Origin: Chara braunii
Lineage: Eukaryota; Streptophyta; Charophyceae; Charales; Characeae
NCBI GenBank assembly: GCA_003427395.1
Contig: BFEA01000142.1
Coordinates: 157,022 to 183,261 of the forward strand
DNA length: 26,240 nt
Direction: 5' to 3'
In this document: positions 1-10,055 of the stretch, in pieces
Numbering within the stretch: the stretch's first letter is position 1
Layout of the letters: every line of letters starts with the position of its first letter
Translations under genes and position numbers: made by a program
The notes under the pieces: model-generated
Database searches by the model: none
What the model was told of the DNA's origin: nothing
The model's input: only the letters and a program-made list of their open reading frames with translations

Positions 1-570
1 AAAAAAAAAAAAAAAAAACCGAAAATAACTAGGTTATGCAAAAAAATACACTGAACAACTTTTTGCCTAAAGGTCATACCGAAACTCTTTACCAAATTTA
101 AAATAAAACTTAAATTAAAAAATATTTTTATTTTTTATTTTTTTTTATTTTTTTTTTGCCCGGTCGGGCAAGTGGACCCGGACCACTCTGGTAGCCTAGG
201 TTTTTATGTTATTTGTTTTTGGAAAGATCATACGATGTAATCTACAAGATTTCAAGTTTTCATATTTCTTTCTAAAAAAATTTGAGCAAGAAAACTAGTC
301 AAAGTTAGCATTTGGAAATTGTGAGACCTACTTGCGCCTGCTGGTCGGTGCCCCCCTGAGTAACCCACTCGTAACTCAGCGGAATGCCAAGTTTGGGTGT
401 CAAGTAGAGTGTGGGTTTAAGACCACCATTACCCCGCTTAGCCAAAAACTATTGCACCCTTGAATTTAGAGGAGACTTGACATTCTCAGTAGAACCTCGA
501 CACTCGTTCGAGTGGTAATACGTTTTGAAAATAAAAACCATTGACTGCACAAAATAACAACACACTAAAA
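1..570. other. AT-rich intergenic DNA with poly(A) start and a T-rich tract beside a small hairpin
   Basis: The window opens in an 18-base A run. At about 121-158 there is a T-rich tract broken by single A residues, followed at once by the hairpin GCCCGGTCGGGC. Read on the minus strand this would be a GC-rich body ending in an A-rich (AAAATA-type) tail, the usual layout of a retroposon 3' end. I cannot find its 5' end or a target duplication. The remainder to about 570 has no reading frame, tRNA or repeat that I can support. Confidence 0.4.
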
Positions 571-574
571 ACCA

Positions 575-925
575 AAAGAAAATATTAAAAAAAAAAAAAA
601 AACATCAATTATAAAACAAGGCGGCCAGTAGAAGCAAACAAAAGCATATGTCTGTGATTCTGCTAAAGCAGACATTCGATAAAAGGACATTCGTAAGCAT
701 GAAAAGAAGAAAACAAAAATAAACAAGATGAAGAAGAAGAGGGAAAAAAGTAAAGAAGTGACACAAGAAAGATTCACAAAACACGACTCTCTCTGCAATA
801 GTATATCGTTAAAATACATCAGCGAACATGGACAAAAGTCAAATTGGCGTGCCCGGTTTGTTTTTGATTGGTCGCTACCAGCAACTCCTTAAAGGCTTTG
901 GTCGCCGAGCAGATGACACTGTAGA
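575..925 (-). repeat. Direct repeat R2, left copy (possible LTR or pseudo-LTR)
   Basis: This stretch is colinear with 7568-7925 in the same orientation. Shared anchors in order are GATTCTGCTAAAGCAGA, a GAA/AAG-rich tract, AAGTGACA, ACACGACTC followed by TGCAATA, AAAATACATCA, CAACTCCT and TGTAGAA. Between anchors the copies differ by many substitutions and small indels, so they are old. In this copy the purine tract is a mixed GAAGAAGAAGAG sequence, whereas the right copy carries a 76-base A run there. The two copies bracket a degraded minus-strand coding region, so a long terminal repeat or a Penelope pseudo-LTR is possible. I see no clear primer-binding site or polypurine tract, so a plain interspersed repeat remains an alternative. 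Confidence 0.6.
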
Positions 926-1142
926 ATCTATTTAATTTATGTCAGGAAATACAAAACTGACAGAAGAACCCAAAATTATCCCATTATGTCTCATCGCATG
1001 TCAAGTTTAGCGAACCTAAAACAAAAACATAAATTCTAAGAAACAGTCCAGATTAAATCGAAAAGACCGATCATTATAAAACGAGAATCGAGAAAACACC
1101 AACTCCAAATATCTGTCAAGAATTCATGAATCAAATCGCAAA

Positions 1143-1298
1143 CCAACCCAGATAAGTAAACAAGATATTTACCACCTGCACCAATATTGAGAATTTTAAT
1201 ATACAAGTATTGAATATGTCCCAACCCAGATAAGTAAACAAGATATTTACCAGCTGCACCAATATTGATAATTTTAATATACAAGTATTGAATATGTC
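1143..1298. repeat. Tandem duplication, two copies of 78 bp
   Basis: Two adjacent copies with a 78-base period start with CCAACCCAGATAAGTAAACA at 1143 and 1221 and end in GAATATGTCC. They differ at only a few positions, for example CCACCTGC against CCAGCTGC and TTGAGAAT against TTGATAAT. The high identity within older AT-rich sequence suggests a fairly recent local duplication. The open frame across it on the minus strand simply repeats the same peptide and is not taken as a gene. Confidence 0.9.
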
Positions 1299-1755
1299 CC
1301 AAACACTACCATTATTAAGAACACGGTAGCATGGTTCGAGAGGACAAGCCCTACGTCCACATTCATCTTACTGCAAGTCTGTAGTTTGAAACCATAAAAT
1401 GAATGTAAACAAAAAAATTGTCGACAACAAATACCGTGATCGAGGTCGTACTGCGAAACACGACAACAAATCCTTTAGACCCTAGTAAAAACAGTTATTG
1501 CCAAAACGAAACGGACACGAAACTTAAATACGACTATTGTCCTAATGACAATCTTGCACCACTAATACCAAAGAACAATATCAAAAGGTACCCGCACCAT
1601 GACCATTAGACATTTCAAGTAATGCATATTGTGCACACATAGTCATACTTAAGCAAATGTTGTCACCCAGGTAGCAAAGGAATACAACAAAAAAATTCCC
1701 ACGAGAAATTAAAGTTGAAAAAACATTCCATAAAAAAAAAATCCTTCATATTTAT

Positions 1756-2046
1756 AAATTATCATTCCAATGTTCGTCAAGATGAAATGAAAATCTGGAC
1801 AAGTATATGAAATATTTCGATTAAATTTTCATTCTAGTATAATAAATACCTTATAATCTAGATTGGATTAACCTATTTATGATTGAACATCCTTACTTAT
1901 AATAACAGTCCAATTAAAATATTTCATGAGCTCATCCAGACATTTATACAACCTCTAGCATGCAGTCCAAATAAGAAGGGATGCCCTATTCTTTGAATTG
2001 AAGTTTGCAACTCATATGAAAAATTTTAAAATTGGAATGATAATTT
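1756..2046. repeat. AT-rich inverted repeat, possible fold-back MITE
   Basis: AAATTATCATTCCAAT at 1756-1771 and its exact reverse complement at 2031-2046 form 16-base perfect arms. A second, imperfect inverted pair sits close by: TAAATTTTCATTCTA near 1822 and TGGAATGAAAATTTA near 2053. The space between is AT-rich with no coding potential. This fits a small non-autonomous inverted-repeat element, but I find no convincing target duplication, and long AT-rich arms can arise by chance. Confidence 0.4.
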
Positions 2047-2563
2047 TTAAGATGGAATGAAAATTTAAAATTTAGATTGTAATTTTACTATAGAATGATT
2101 ATTTAATTCTGGGAAATTTTTCCGTTGTATAGTCGGATCACAAACCAGCGTGCTTTCTGGATAAGTTTATGAGAGTAGAGTTAAAATAATTGTCATGGTA
2201 TGCACGTTTCCAAGCCGAATCTTCAAAGTGAAAAGATTGGGTAGCTCCATTTATGGAACCGTATTAAAAGATTTTGCTAAATGTTGAAAATAACCGATCA
2301 TGACAAGTTTCTATTGTCTGCCCGAATAGGACGAAAAGTCATGGATGCTGTGAAAAGTCAAGTTCATTGATATAACACCTATGATTTTTTTGCGTTGTCA
2401 TACAAACAAGTCCAACAGTATCATTGAAGGTCTTGAGCACGCAACATAAAAATATGAGTGATCGCTCTCACTGAGCTTTTTCGATAATAATATTCTTCTC
2501 ATAGCATTTTAAAAATTTTCTAAAAATGCCAAAATGCCATGACCACACGAGAGGGACAATAGA

Positions 2564-2663
2564 TCGTTCCTTCTACAAAAAATACAAATCGTTCCTTCTA
2601 AAGAAAGCAAAATTCGTTCCTTCTACAAAAACTAAAGTTCGTTCCTTCTATAAAAAATAAAAA
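2564..2663. repeat. Minisatellite, four 25-bp units
   Basis: The motif TCGTTCCTTCTA followed by an A-rich half-unit begins at 2564, 2589, 2614 and 2639, so the period is exactly 25 bases over four units. The TCGTTCCTTCTA half is identical in all four, while the A-rich half varies (for example CAAAAAATACAAA and AAGAAAGCAAAAT). Conservation of only one half of each unit is unusual for simple slippage. There are no unique spacers, so it is not a CRISPR array. Confidence 0.93.
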
Positions 2664-3023
2664 CAAAAACATCATAACGAAGGGAAAAACACTGAAAAAG
2701 GTACAATATTGACTAAAAAAATCAGGAAGTTGAACTCGCTATAGGCAGACAAAAGACAAGCAAGTGCAGGACTAAAGGATCTCTCAATGGGTATCTCAAT
2801 CACCTGCCGGAGTAGTTTATCTGTTACAAAAGCAAAGGTGTTCCACTGTTTAGACAACATAAAACTCATAATAAGTTTGAAACGCAAGTACATTCATCCT
2901 TCCTTTTTTCGGTTTCTATACAGCCTGACATCCTCCCTTTCTGCTTTCACTACAACACCTTGATAACCTTCCCTAGTCCAATAATAAAAAAACCATCCTC
3001 AATTGGTTTCATACCTGAGGGTC

Positions 3024-3805
3024 ACTGCATAGGTGCTAGGTTCTTATCCCTTTGCCGTGACTTTTGGTGGCCTGAGGCGGATGACCATGACTAGTCAACA
3101 TTGGTAGCTCATTGGGGTGAGTTGCGCCACCCTATAACCCGTGGCAATGTGAGAGAGTCATGCCATGTAGAAGTGGTTGCTCATGTCCTGCTATGGTCGA
3201 TTGAGACACGCTCGATGAAAGAATTATCAGGTTGAATTTTGTGTCAGAATCATTATAACTGAAATGCATGACTCGATTAAGATGCCTACTGCATAGGTGC
3301 TAGGTTCTTATCCCCTTGCCATGACTTTTAGTGGCGTGAGGATGGTCATGACTAGTCAACGTTGGTAGCTTACTGGGGTGAGTTACGCCACCCTGTAACC
3401 CGTGACAATGTGAGAGAGTCATGCCAGGTCGAAGTGGTTGCTAACGTTTTGCTACGGTCGATTGAGATACGCCCCAAAAAATAATTCACAGGTTGCATTT
3501 GTGTCAGAATTATTATAACCGAAATGCATGAATCGATTAAGATGCCTACTGCATAGGTGCTAGGTTTTCTCCCGTTGCCGTGACTTTTAGTGGCCTAAGA
3601 AGGACGGTAATGATTAGTCAACGTTGGTAGCTCACTAGGGTGAGTTGCGCCACCCTGTAATCGGTGACAATGTGAGAGAGTCATGCCAGAAGTGGTTGCT
3701 CAAGTCATGCTATAGTTGATTGAAACATGTTCAATAAAATAATTCTCAGGTTGAATTTTGTGTCAGAATCATTATAACTGAAATGCATGACTCAATTAAA
3801 ATGCC
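3024..3805. repeat. Tandem array of three ~260-bp units
   Basis: ACTGCATAGGTGCTAGG begins at 3024, 3288 and 3548, and the last unit ends near 3805. Each unit carries, in order, CGTGACTTTTGGTGG or a variant, GACTAGTCAAC, TTGGTAGCTCA, GGGTGAGTTGCGCCACCC, CAATGTGAGAGAGTCATGCCA, a GGTTGCTCA segment, TGTGTCAGAAT and GAAATGCATGACTCGATTAA. Unit lengths are 264, 260 and about 258 bases, and divergence is roughly a tenth by eye. No frame is kept open across the units. This is a short satellite-like array; whether the unit also occurs elsewhere in the genome cannot be seen from here. Confidence 0.93.
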
Positions 3806-3809
3806 TATC

Positions 3810-5460
3810 TAGGCTGAGATCCTCAATTTCACGATACTTAAAGAGGCGTAAACTCTCTACATACCTGTCATAACAGAAGCTCAGTAACCAATAATTATAA
3901 TATATAATCTACTATAACTTCTATAGTAATGTTGAATTACCTATACCCGATCAGTTGTTGATATATCTCAAGATTAAAGCTCCTTAAAATAAAACAAAAG
4001 AAAAAGCATCCAAAGGGTTTAAGAATCTAGTTATGAGGTATGTTTGAAAAATATCTCTTATATCAAAGGAACTTCCAAGCAAAATCACATTCTTTTTTTT
4101 CTTGTGATTGATGTCACATACAACCCTAACCATATTATGAGTACAACATAAATTTAAATTAGACTTAAACGATAATTTCAAAAGAAGGAGATTAACCGTT
4201 GTTTAAATCCGCTTCCCACCTAAGAAGCAACATTCGAAAAACGTCAAATAGATGGGACACCAGTGTTGAATATCCTTATGATTGGGAAGGTAGTAACCAT
4301 GATCAGAGGGGATAGCTGAATTCCATTTTCAAAACCGTTGTAGGTCCAACTGTGCATACTTAGTCTCACACCGAACTAACACCACAACTGCATTGTCTCC
4401 ATCAGTCACGAAAGAAGGGTAGTTTAAAAACAATTTGGCCAGGTACAGAAGGATTGTGGTGAGCAGGATTGCATGTCAGATCTCATAACAATACTTGCCG
4501 CTCAACCACCTCATGGACATAAGCGGACAGAAAGGGGGACTAAATAAAAGTTGAAATAAAACAAATAGTAAGATCATCCGTTGACATGGAAAAATTTGTC
4601 GACCTTAGGTAAAGATGGGAGAGAAGTAAAGGAGACTAGGATTTGCCTTCTTAAGAACGAAATAGAACTCAAAGAAGAAGGGCGAGATTATTCATAGATT
4701 TTTGTTGAACAAAAGGAAAGAATTAGAGTCGTGTATGCGAAAGGAGACGTGACCATCATTCCTCCGAGAAGCTGGATCATAATCAAGGCAGAAACAAATG
4801 TGATTAATTTAACAAGCGTACTTCATAAAAATGTAAATACAATCATCTATTGTCAGACTCATGCACCCAACCACCCTCATTTGTCGGACGATCATATCCT
4901 TCTTGATATGTCAATGTATAAATTAGCAAAAATTCGAATACATACCTCCCTTACGTGAGTTGTACAAACGTTGTCATAAAATACAATTCTAACCACCAAT
5001 CTATTCTCGTCGATGAACTTTGAAATGAGTCACAACCATAGACAAAATAAAACATACACGAAATCTTGATCACTTTTCACTAAATACATGAATAGCAGAA
5101 AATGTATATACCGATTGGCGAAATTCTCACTGGTAAAGATCTTTCCTACTAGACAAATTGTTAAGCAAGAGAGATGGGGGTTCCTTCAGAGCGAGTGATC
5201 GACACATAAAACATACAATTCGCTTAAAACAGGTAAAAATTTTACCATTTTTCAACCAACCCTCCTTCACTAATTACGACGATGCACAAAAGACATCGTC
5301 GAGTAACCATATACACGCTTCAACACGTCCGAGGGGCCCACCAAGATATGGGCTCCCTGGCAAGTGGTGACATAACAATGGGTAGTGTGATCCTTATAAT
5401 AATTAAGGATATCAATCAGACTATTGGATATCACACCAACAACTTGAAAAAAATGAAATG
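3810..5460. other. Long stretch without recognisable features
   Basis: AT-rich sequence with only short open frames (65 to 75 codons) on both strands, none with a motif, repeat or codon pattern I can support. It lies downstream, on the minus strand, of the GIY-YIG-like pseudogene and inside the interval bracketed by the two R2 copies. It may therefore be decayed 3' sequence of the same element, but nothing in the sequence proves that. Confidence 0.4.
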
Positions 5461-5469
5461 GAATAGTAG

Positions 5470-5898
5470 GATTATTTCGTGAAGAAAAAGAGGTGTAGGG
5501 AATAAAAGACTTTCCATCTTTCTTCTCAACCAATTTTCGCCATTCATGCTTCCTGGTTTGCTATGATTTATTACAATAAGGTTTATCCGGACATTCAAAT
5601 GAGAAGAACAAAACTGAATGACAAACGTTTCAACTCAATACATCCTCAGGAATGCAAACATACAAGGGAATAGCAACACAATTGCATGGGTCACACCGTC
5701 GTAGTCACCTACAGAGTCTTTCATTCTTCCTACAATCCCTATCACTAGGTGAGTTGCATGCACGATATGCATGTTCCCCTCATGGACATTCAAGTTCCTC
5801 GTGGTACTTCCAATATAGATATGAGGACACCAGTGCAAGACGAGAGCATACACTAAGGGGCCATTGCAACTGATTAACCCCAAATCGCTTCCCACCAA
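5470..5898 (-). pseudogene. Degraded GIY-YIG-like endonuclease domain
   Basis: A minus-strand frame of 87 codons (5898 to 5635) contains LVYALVLHWCPHIYIGSTTR at residues 15-34. This has the GIY-YIG arrangement: a VYAL strand, ten residues, then YIG, followed by a short basic turn. The frame ends in a stop. Further on, in another frame around 5550-5470, GENWLRRKMESLLFPTPLF could correspond to the C-terminal Glu-containing helix seen in such domains. GIY-YIG nucleases cut DNA in group I intron homing enzymes, in Penelope-like retroelements and in some algal repeat proteins. The expected conserved Arg after YIG is not clearly in place and the frame is shifted, so this copy should be inactive. 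It continues the degraded frame that starts with the coiled-coil region upstream. The assignment rests on a short motif and should be confirmed by a profile search. Confidence 0.5.
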
Positions 5899-5899
5899 C

Positions 5900-6190
5900 G
5901 TGCTAGAGATGAAGAAATCAAGCTAGAATTTCATTTGAAATAATGAGAGAGATGATAACTAGGTAGAAGAGTGAGTTGACAGCCTTACAACAAAAAATAT
6001 TGTAAGAGATAGACCGGATTTTTTGACATTGCCTTGCCAAATATTGAAGTCGAGACACATCCGGTAACGACACTAAGACAACCAGTAATCATGTCCATCA
6101 ACCTCATGATTTATAACTTATATGTTGTCAGATACTTCGATCAAATCATTCTTTGATTTACCTTTCTTGTCCTGTCTAAAAACTCCTACC
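5900..6190 (-). other. Decayed linker between the helix segment and the GIY-YIG-like domain
   Basis: On the minus strand this stretch joins the KKEDIIEICTKKGIAY segment to the GIY-YIG-like frame. It translates with several stops. A short run FRQDKKGKSKNDLIEVSDN just after the helix segment looks like a hydrophilic protein linker. I see no domain of its own. Confidence 0.3.
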
Positions 6191-6193
6191 ACT

Positions 6194-6290
6194 CACTGAT
6201 TGACTTTCTCTTTCTTAGTAACGTACACAGTAGAATATGCAATTCCTTTCTTCGTACAGATCTCAATAATGTCTTCCTTTTTCATAGGCC
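6194..6290 (-). pseudogene. Short conserved-looking helix segment (KEDIIEICTKKGIAY)
   Basis: On the minus strand the sequence reads MKKEDIIEICTKKGIAYSTV, then VYVTKKEKVNQ and a stop. This is a compact, K/E-rich, amphipathic stretch of about 30 residues, coding-like in contrast to its surroundings. It resembles small helix-extended-helix (SAP-like) DNA-binding units, and similar segments occur from memory in repetitive hypothetical proteins of Chara; I cannot check this. It lies between the coiled-coil frame (6856-7251) and the GIY-YIG-like frame (5470-5898), all on the same strand and in a sensible order, so I infer one broken multi-domain protein. Confidence 0.4.
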
Positions 6291-6421
6291 TCGATATTTT
6301 TCAACATTAAATTGGCTAATGTTTTTCGATCATTAACTTGTGTGGTTTCAAGTTCTCCTCTTGGCATAACATCGTCTTTTTCGTTCATATGCTAGTCTTC
6401 TTGGTCGAAGGTTCTCCCACC

Positions 6422-6484
6422 GCGTTAAACTTAAAGCGCAAATTTATAATTGTTAGGCTATGCGCGTTAAACTTAAAGCGCAAA
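6422..6484. repeat. Pair of identical 21-base direct repeats
   Basis: GCGTTAAACTTAAAGCGCAA plus one further A occurs at 6422-6442 and again at 6464-6484, 42 bases apart, with no mismatch. The sequence is not palindromic. It sits in the decayed zone between the coiled-coil frame and the helix segment, probably a local duplication of part of the old coding sequence. Confidence 0.8.
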
Positions 6485-6855
6485 CCATGTCACAACCTTT
6501 TTAAGCCTATCCACCTTCTGTTCAGCCACCCCCTACCCATTAAGTTTCTTAGATCGCATCTCTTTCACTAAATCAACCTCCTCCAGGTGTCGTTGCACTA
6601 GTCCTCGATACTCTTCTTCCGTTTACTTCGAGGGTGATAGGCGTGGTGCGACCCAAGGTCTAACCCTGGCTTGGATCGTGGGAGAGGTAGCTACAACCAC
6701 ACTTCCCAATTTGTTACCAGGTCGAAAAGCCTTCTGCCTCTAGTAATCGGCTCCTACGACTGCCTCGTCCTTAAAACGTCTTTCCTCCAAGACCTTGTTC
6801 TCGAGTGTGGTCATCCTCCGCTCCGAGGATGCAACTAAGCCGAGAAGATGAAACT

Positions 6856-7481
6856 TCATTTCTTCCCACTCACGCAAAGTTTCTCCACGACATCGAAGTT
6901 AGTAAGCACATTCTCTGCAACCTTTGATGTTGATGCTTTATTTAGACGAAGTTCCTCAACCTCAACCATCAATTTCTCCATTTTTTTTTGCTCCTTACTC
7001 TGCTTTCCCATCAAAACTTCATAGACTCTATTCAACTTCCTGTTCATTGCTTCTACCAACCGTGTTTGAAAATCCTCATGCTCCTTTTTCTGTTTCGCTC
7101 GTCTTTGCTCCCCCTCTTGATCACGTTTCACATTTTCCTTTACTTCCTTCAAGTTCTTGACCCTATCCCGCTCCTCCTCTGTGTCGTGTCTAACCTTTAT
7201 CTTGCCACAATGTTTTCGAGGTACTGGAGCCGTCTGTTGGTATTCCCCCAACCACCTCCCTTCGAGTTATTAGCCACAAAGAGACTAAGAAGCGGAGCTT
7301 GGTCCAAAACTATTGCAAAACTCCCATTATATAGCGCATGCAGGTTCCTACGACAAAAATCATGTTCCTCATAGACAAAGCAGGTCCGAATAATGGTTGA
7401 TGAACCATTGTTAGCTATACCTACCCGAAAGGTCGACAACACAAAAGTAGAAAGGAAGGAAAAAGGGCGAAGGAAACACAC
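6856..7481 (-). pseudogene. Degraded gag-like protein: knuckle-like segment and coiled coil
   Basis: Two overlapping minus-strand frames belong together. The first (7481 to 7197) includes RTCFVYEEHDFCRRN, which looks like a mutated CCHC zinc knuckle with the second Cys replaced by Tyr, and then GGGWGNTNRRLQYLENIVAR. The second frame (7251 to 6856) overlaps it and continues with IKVRHDTEEERDRVKNL, EEGEQRR-type charged repeats, DFQTRLVEAMNRKLNRVYEV and a final heptad-rich helix MEKLMVEVEELRLNK, so most of it should form a coiled coil. The join needs one frameshift near 7200. The layout is that of a nucleic-acid-binding, self-assembling gag-like protein of a retroelement. It begins just inside the right R2 copy, where a first coding region would be expected. 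The alternative is a host coiled-coil protein pseudogene. Confidence 0.55.
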
Positions 7482-7567
7482 AACGAAAGCTATCTAGTGA
7501 ACATTGTCCAATGTGGATGTACGAAGCCACTTAATCATAATCTAACCTCTACGTTGGTTACCTCGGA

Positions 7568-7665
7568 AAATGAAGTTTGATTCTGCTAAAGCAGATATTC
7601 CATAAAAAGACTTTGACAAAGAGAGACGAAGAAAATAAAATTGAAAGAAACGAAAAAAGAAGAAG

Positions 7666-7743
<78 letters not shown>

Positions 7744-7925
7744 GACAAAAGAGTGGATTAAAATAGTCTCAAACACGACTCCTGCTGCAATACAACATCA
7801 TGAAAATACATCAATGGACATAAATAGAAGCCCAAGCGGTGTGCTGTACCAGTTTCGGCTGGTTGCCAACTTGCCACCAACAACTCCTCAAGGGCAAAGG
7901 TCAATGAGGACAGGACAGTGTAGAA
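7568..7925 (-). repeat. Direct repeat R2, right copy, with a 76-base poly(A) expansion
   Basis: This copy is homologous to 575-925 and has the same orientation. Its purine-rich middle holds an uninterrupted A run from 7666 to 7741, where the left copy has only mixed GAA/AAG sequence. That run produces long but meaningless poly-lysine and poly-phenylalanine frames. The copy stops at TGTAGAAC, directly against the 3' end of the LINE at 7927. On the minus strand it lies just upstream of the gag-like frame, as a 5' LTR or pseudo-LTR would. Confidence 0.65.
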
Positions 7926-7999
7926 CTTTTTTTTTTTTTAATAATAATAACCGAACCATACGGTTCTGGCACCTTTTCCATTATGGGGAGCATCAGTCC

Positions 8000-9110
8000 G
8001 GTTTCTATTCCCCTGGCAAGTTAGAAAGGAATACAGAGAGTCCTCAGACATGCTCCTCCCCCTTAAGGTGCGGAGGCTGGAAGGACGACATTGATTACTT
8101 CCCAAAGGAAGGATGTACCGCCCCTCACCCCTGCCTTAGCTAGCCTGCGCTGCCCCTGCTTTTGTATGCTGGCCTGATTGCCCTATCTTCTGGTATATGT
8201 AACTTGCCTTTTTTGGACCATACCTGCCTGTTTCTCTCAGCGCCTCGTCTGTCAGATTTTCTTTACTTTGTTGGAACTGTTGGTTTGACACCTCTCATTG
8301 AAGTTGCTTAAACTCTAGGCCCTGCCTGACTTCATTGCTAGATATTCTTCTAGTGCCCTCACTCCTAGTTAAATTTCCCTCTCCATTTCGGCTGTTTACT
8401 ATTATCACTGCTAAACTCTTAAACCGTAGCATTTCTAGATCTGAATATATGCTACAAGCCTAAACCCTGAAGATTTTTTCTTGGCCTTGTTACTAACAAC
8501 GGTCGACAATGTTTGGACTGTGGTCTAGACCAACACTCTCAGGTGGCTTTACTAACTCCCATTACCCTGTCTGTGCCCTTTCTTCTGTTGTCCAGAGGTC
8601 CTTGAGGATGCCTTGTTTTAGTGTTTTCACTTGATTAACGTACTAGTCTGTGTTCTAGAGGAGGGCTCGGTTCTTTTATTGGTCTTCGCTAAGAGGATCT
8701 CATGTGGATGTTAAAGGATTCGGGAACGCCAACGAGTGAGTGAGATTCTGCTTGTGGTGCACTTGTGTTTCCTTCCCATAATGTGAAGACGAGGCTATGC
8801 CCTTTGATCCTTGCAACTTTTCCTTTTGCAAGGTAGTCGATCTCGAAATTGTATTTTTGTTCCTGTGCTGTGATCTCATCCTTTCTCATTTTCCTCCTCA
8901 CTTTGCGCCGCAGTACCCATAATTTTGTTTCACTTGCTGTTGGAATAGACCTCATGCTTCTTGGTTGTGCATTGGTTGTTTATCTATTGTCTCCTGACAT
9001 CTCTTCCTCCAAATGATGCAAAGGGAAGCCTTCCTAAGGATTTGAAAGAGATTGTTCTCCAAGTTCGACCAATCTTTTAGAATCTTAAAGCTTAGAAATA
9101 TGAGTACGGG
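8000..9110 (-). other. LINE C-terminal remnant and 3' untranslated region
   Basis: On the minus strand an 88-codon frame (8955 to 8689) reads KLWVLRRKVRRKMRKDEIT and IDYLAKGKVARIKGHSLVF, a basic stretch that could be the last part of the LINE ORF2. Below 8689 the reading breaks up. Around 8170-8110 a short coding-like run, AKAGVRGGTSFLWEVINVV, appears, and from about 8060 to 7940 the sequence is 3' UTR ending in the A tail. I do not recognise a domain. Its inclusion in the LINE rests on position and strand. Confidence 0.45.
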
Positions 9111-9583
9111 ATTGTTAGTGAATTCAACAGTGGCTGTTTTTTTCCAAATATTCTCAATTCTTTACCATAGGGATGATAGGGGTAGTATTATGGGGCATCT
9201 AAGGAAACAATGATAAAAATCCTCTATCTCGCCTTCAATACATGTGAAGCACAATTATTTTAGTGGGTTTCTTACCTCTTTTCTTGTCCTCACGTTTAAC
9301 CATTGGTTTAGCGGGACAACGAGGTAGAGAATAAGCCATCACAAACTTTTGAATTTCGGTGAGTGAATTTAGGCTATTTTGTTCCATGGTATTTGATTAA
9401 AATTTTATGGGTCCGCTTGTAGGTACTTCCACCATCTCTCAGTTATCACTAGGTTAGTGCATATTGATCTTCTCCTTGCTTGTATCACAGACTTGTGGTG
9501 TACAGTAGGATATTAAATTTCAAGTTAATTCCAATGTTTCTCTGTTTCTGATTCCATGCCCAATCTGTTGGGCCTACCTCTAA

Positions 9584-10005
9584 GGGCCTCGTTTGACACC
9601 ACTTGAAAATACTTCAGTTTCAGGGGCACCCTAACTCACGGTAGGTGATTAATTTCCCCTAACTTATTTTCTCGTTCCACAACCCCTTGACAAAACCTTT
9701 GAGATGGCCGTCCTTGAAACTGAAGTGTTGATGGCATTGCACCAGGAACAGTGGTGATTGGTGAAAAAAAAAAAAAAAAAAAAAAGGTTCAAATATTACC
9801 CGTTTCGTAGGGTCCAACCCTTGGGTTTCAAGTGACCTCCCGAGGCTCCCTTAAGATTTCCGTTTTTGGCTGGACCGCACTTGAGTTTCAAGGGCCTTGA
9901 GATGCAAAATGTGAAAACATTCCAAATATCCAAATCGATGTAATTAGGGAGGGGTGGAACGATGCTTCCTTGAAAATCCTTTTTAAGAGTTGTCGAACGA
10001 GACCC
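9584..10005. mobile_element. Tourist/Harbinger-like MITE with TAA target duplication
   Basis: The left end GGGCCTCGTTTGACACC (9584-9600) matches the inverted right end GGGTCTCGTTCGACAAC (9989-10005) at 14 of 17 positions. TAA occurs directly outside both ends (9581-9583 and 10006-10008). A 3-base TWA duplication and a G-rich terminal repeat are the hallmarks of PIF/Harbinger elements, and the small size means it depends on a transposase elsewhere. Internal sub-terminal inverted segments (CTTCAGTTTCAG and CTTGAAACTGAAG) and a 22-base A run (9764-9785) are present. It sits in the 3' part of the LINE, so it is younger than that copy. Its ends resemble those of the element at 19543-20325. Confidence 0.85.
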
Positions 10006-10055
10006 TAAATTCTCTAGAGCTGTTTGAGGATTATACACGGTTAGTTCGTCATTTT

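Noticed and set aside
2564-2663. CRISPR array
   Set aside because: The units are contiguous with no unique spacers, and the window is eukaryotic.
2672-2893. 73-codon minus-strand frame
   Set aside because: No motif, low-complexity neighbours, and no support from strand or context.
7577-8143. 188-codon plus-strand open frame
   Set aside because: Its middle is the poly(A) run read as lysine, and it runs from the R2 repeat across the LINE 3' end, so it joins two unrelated elements.
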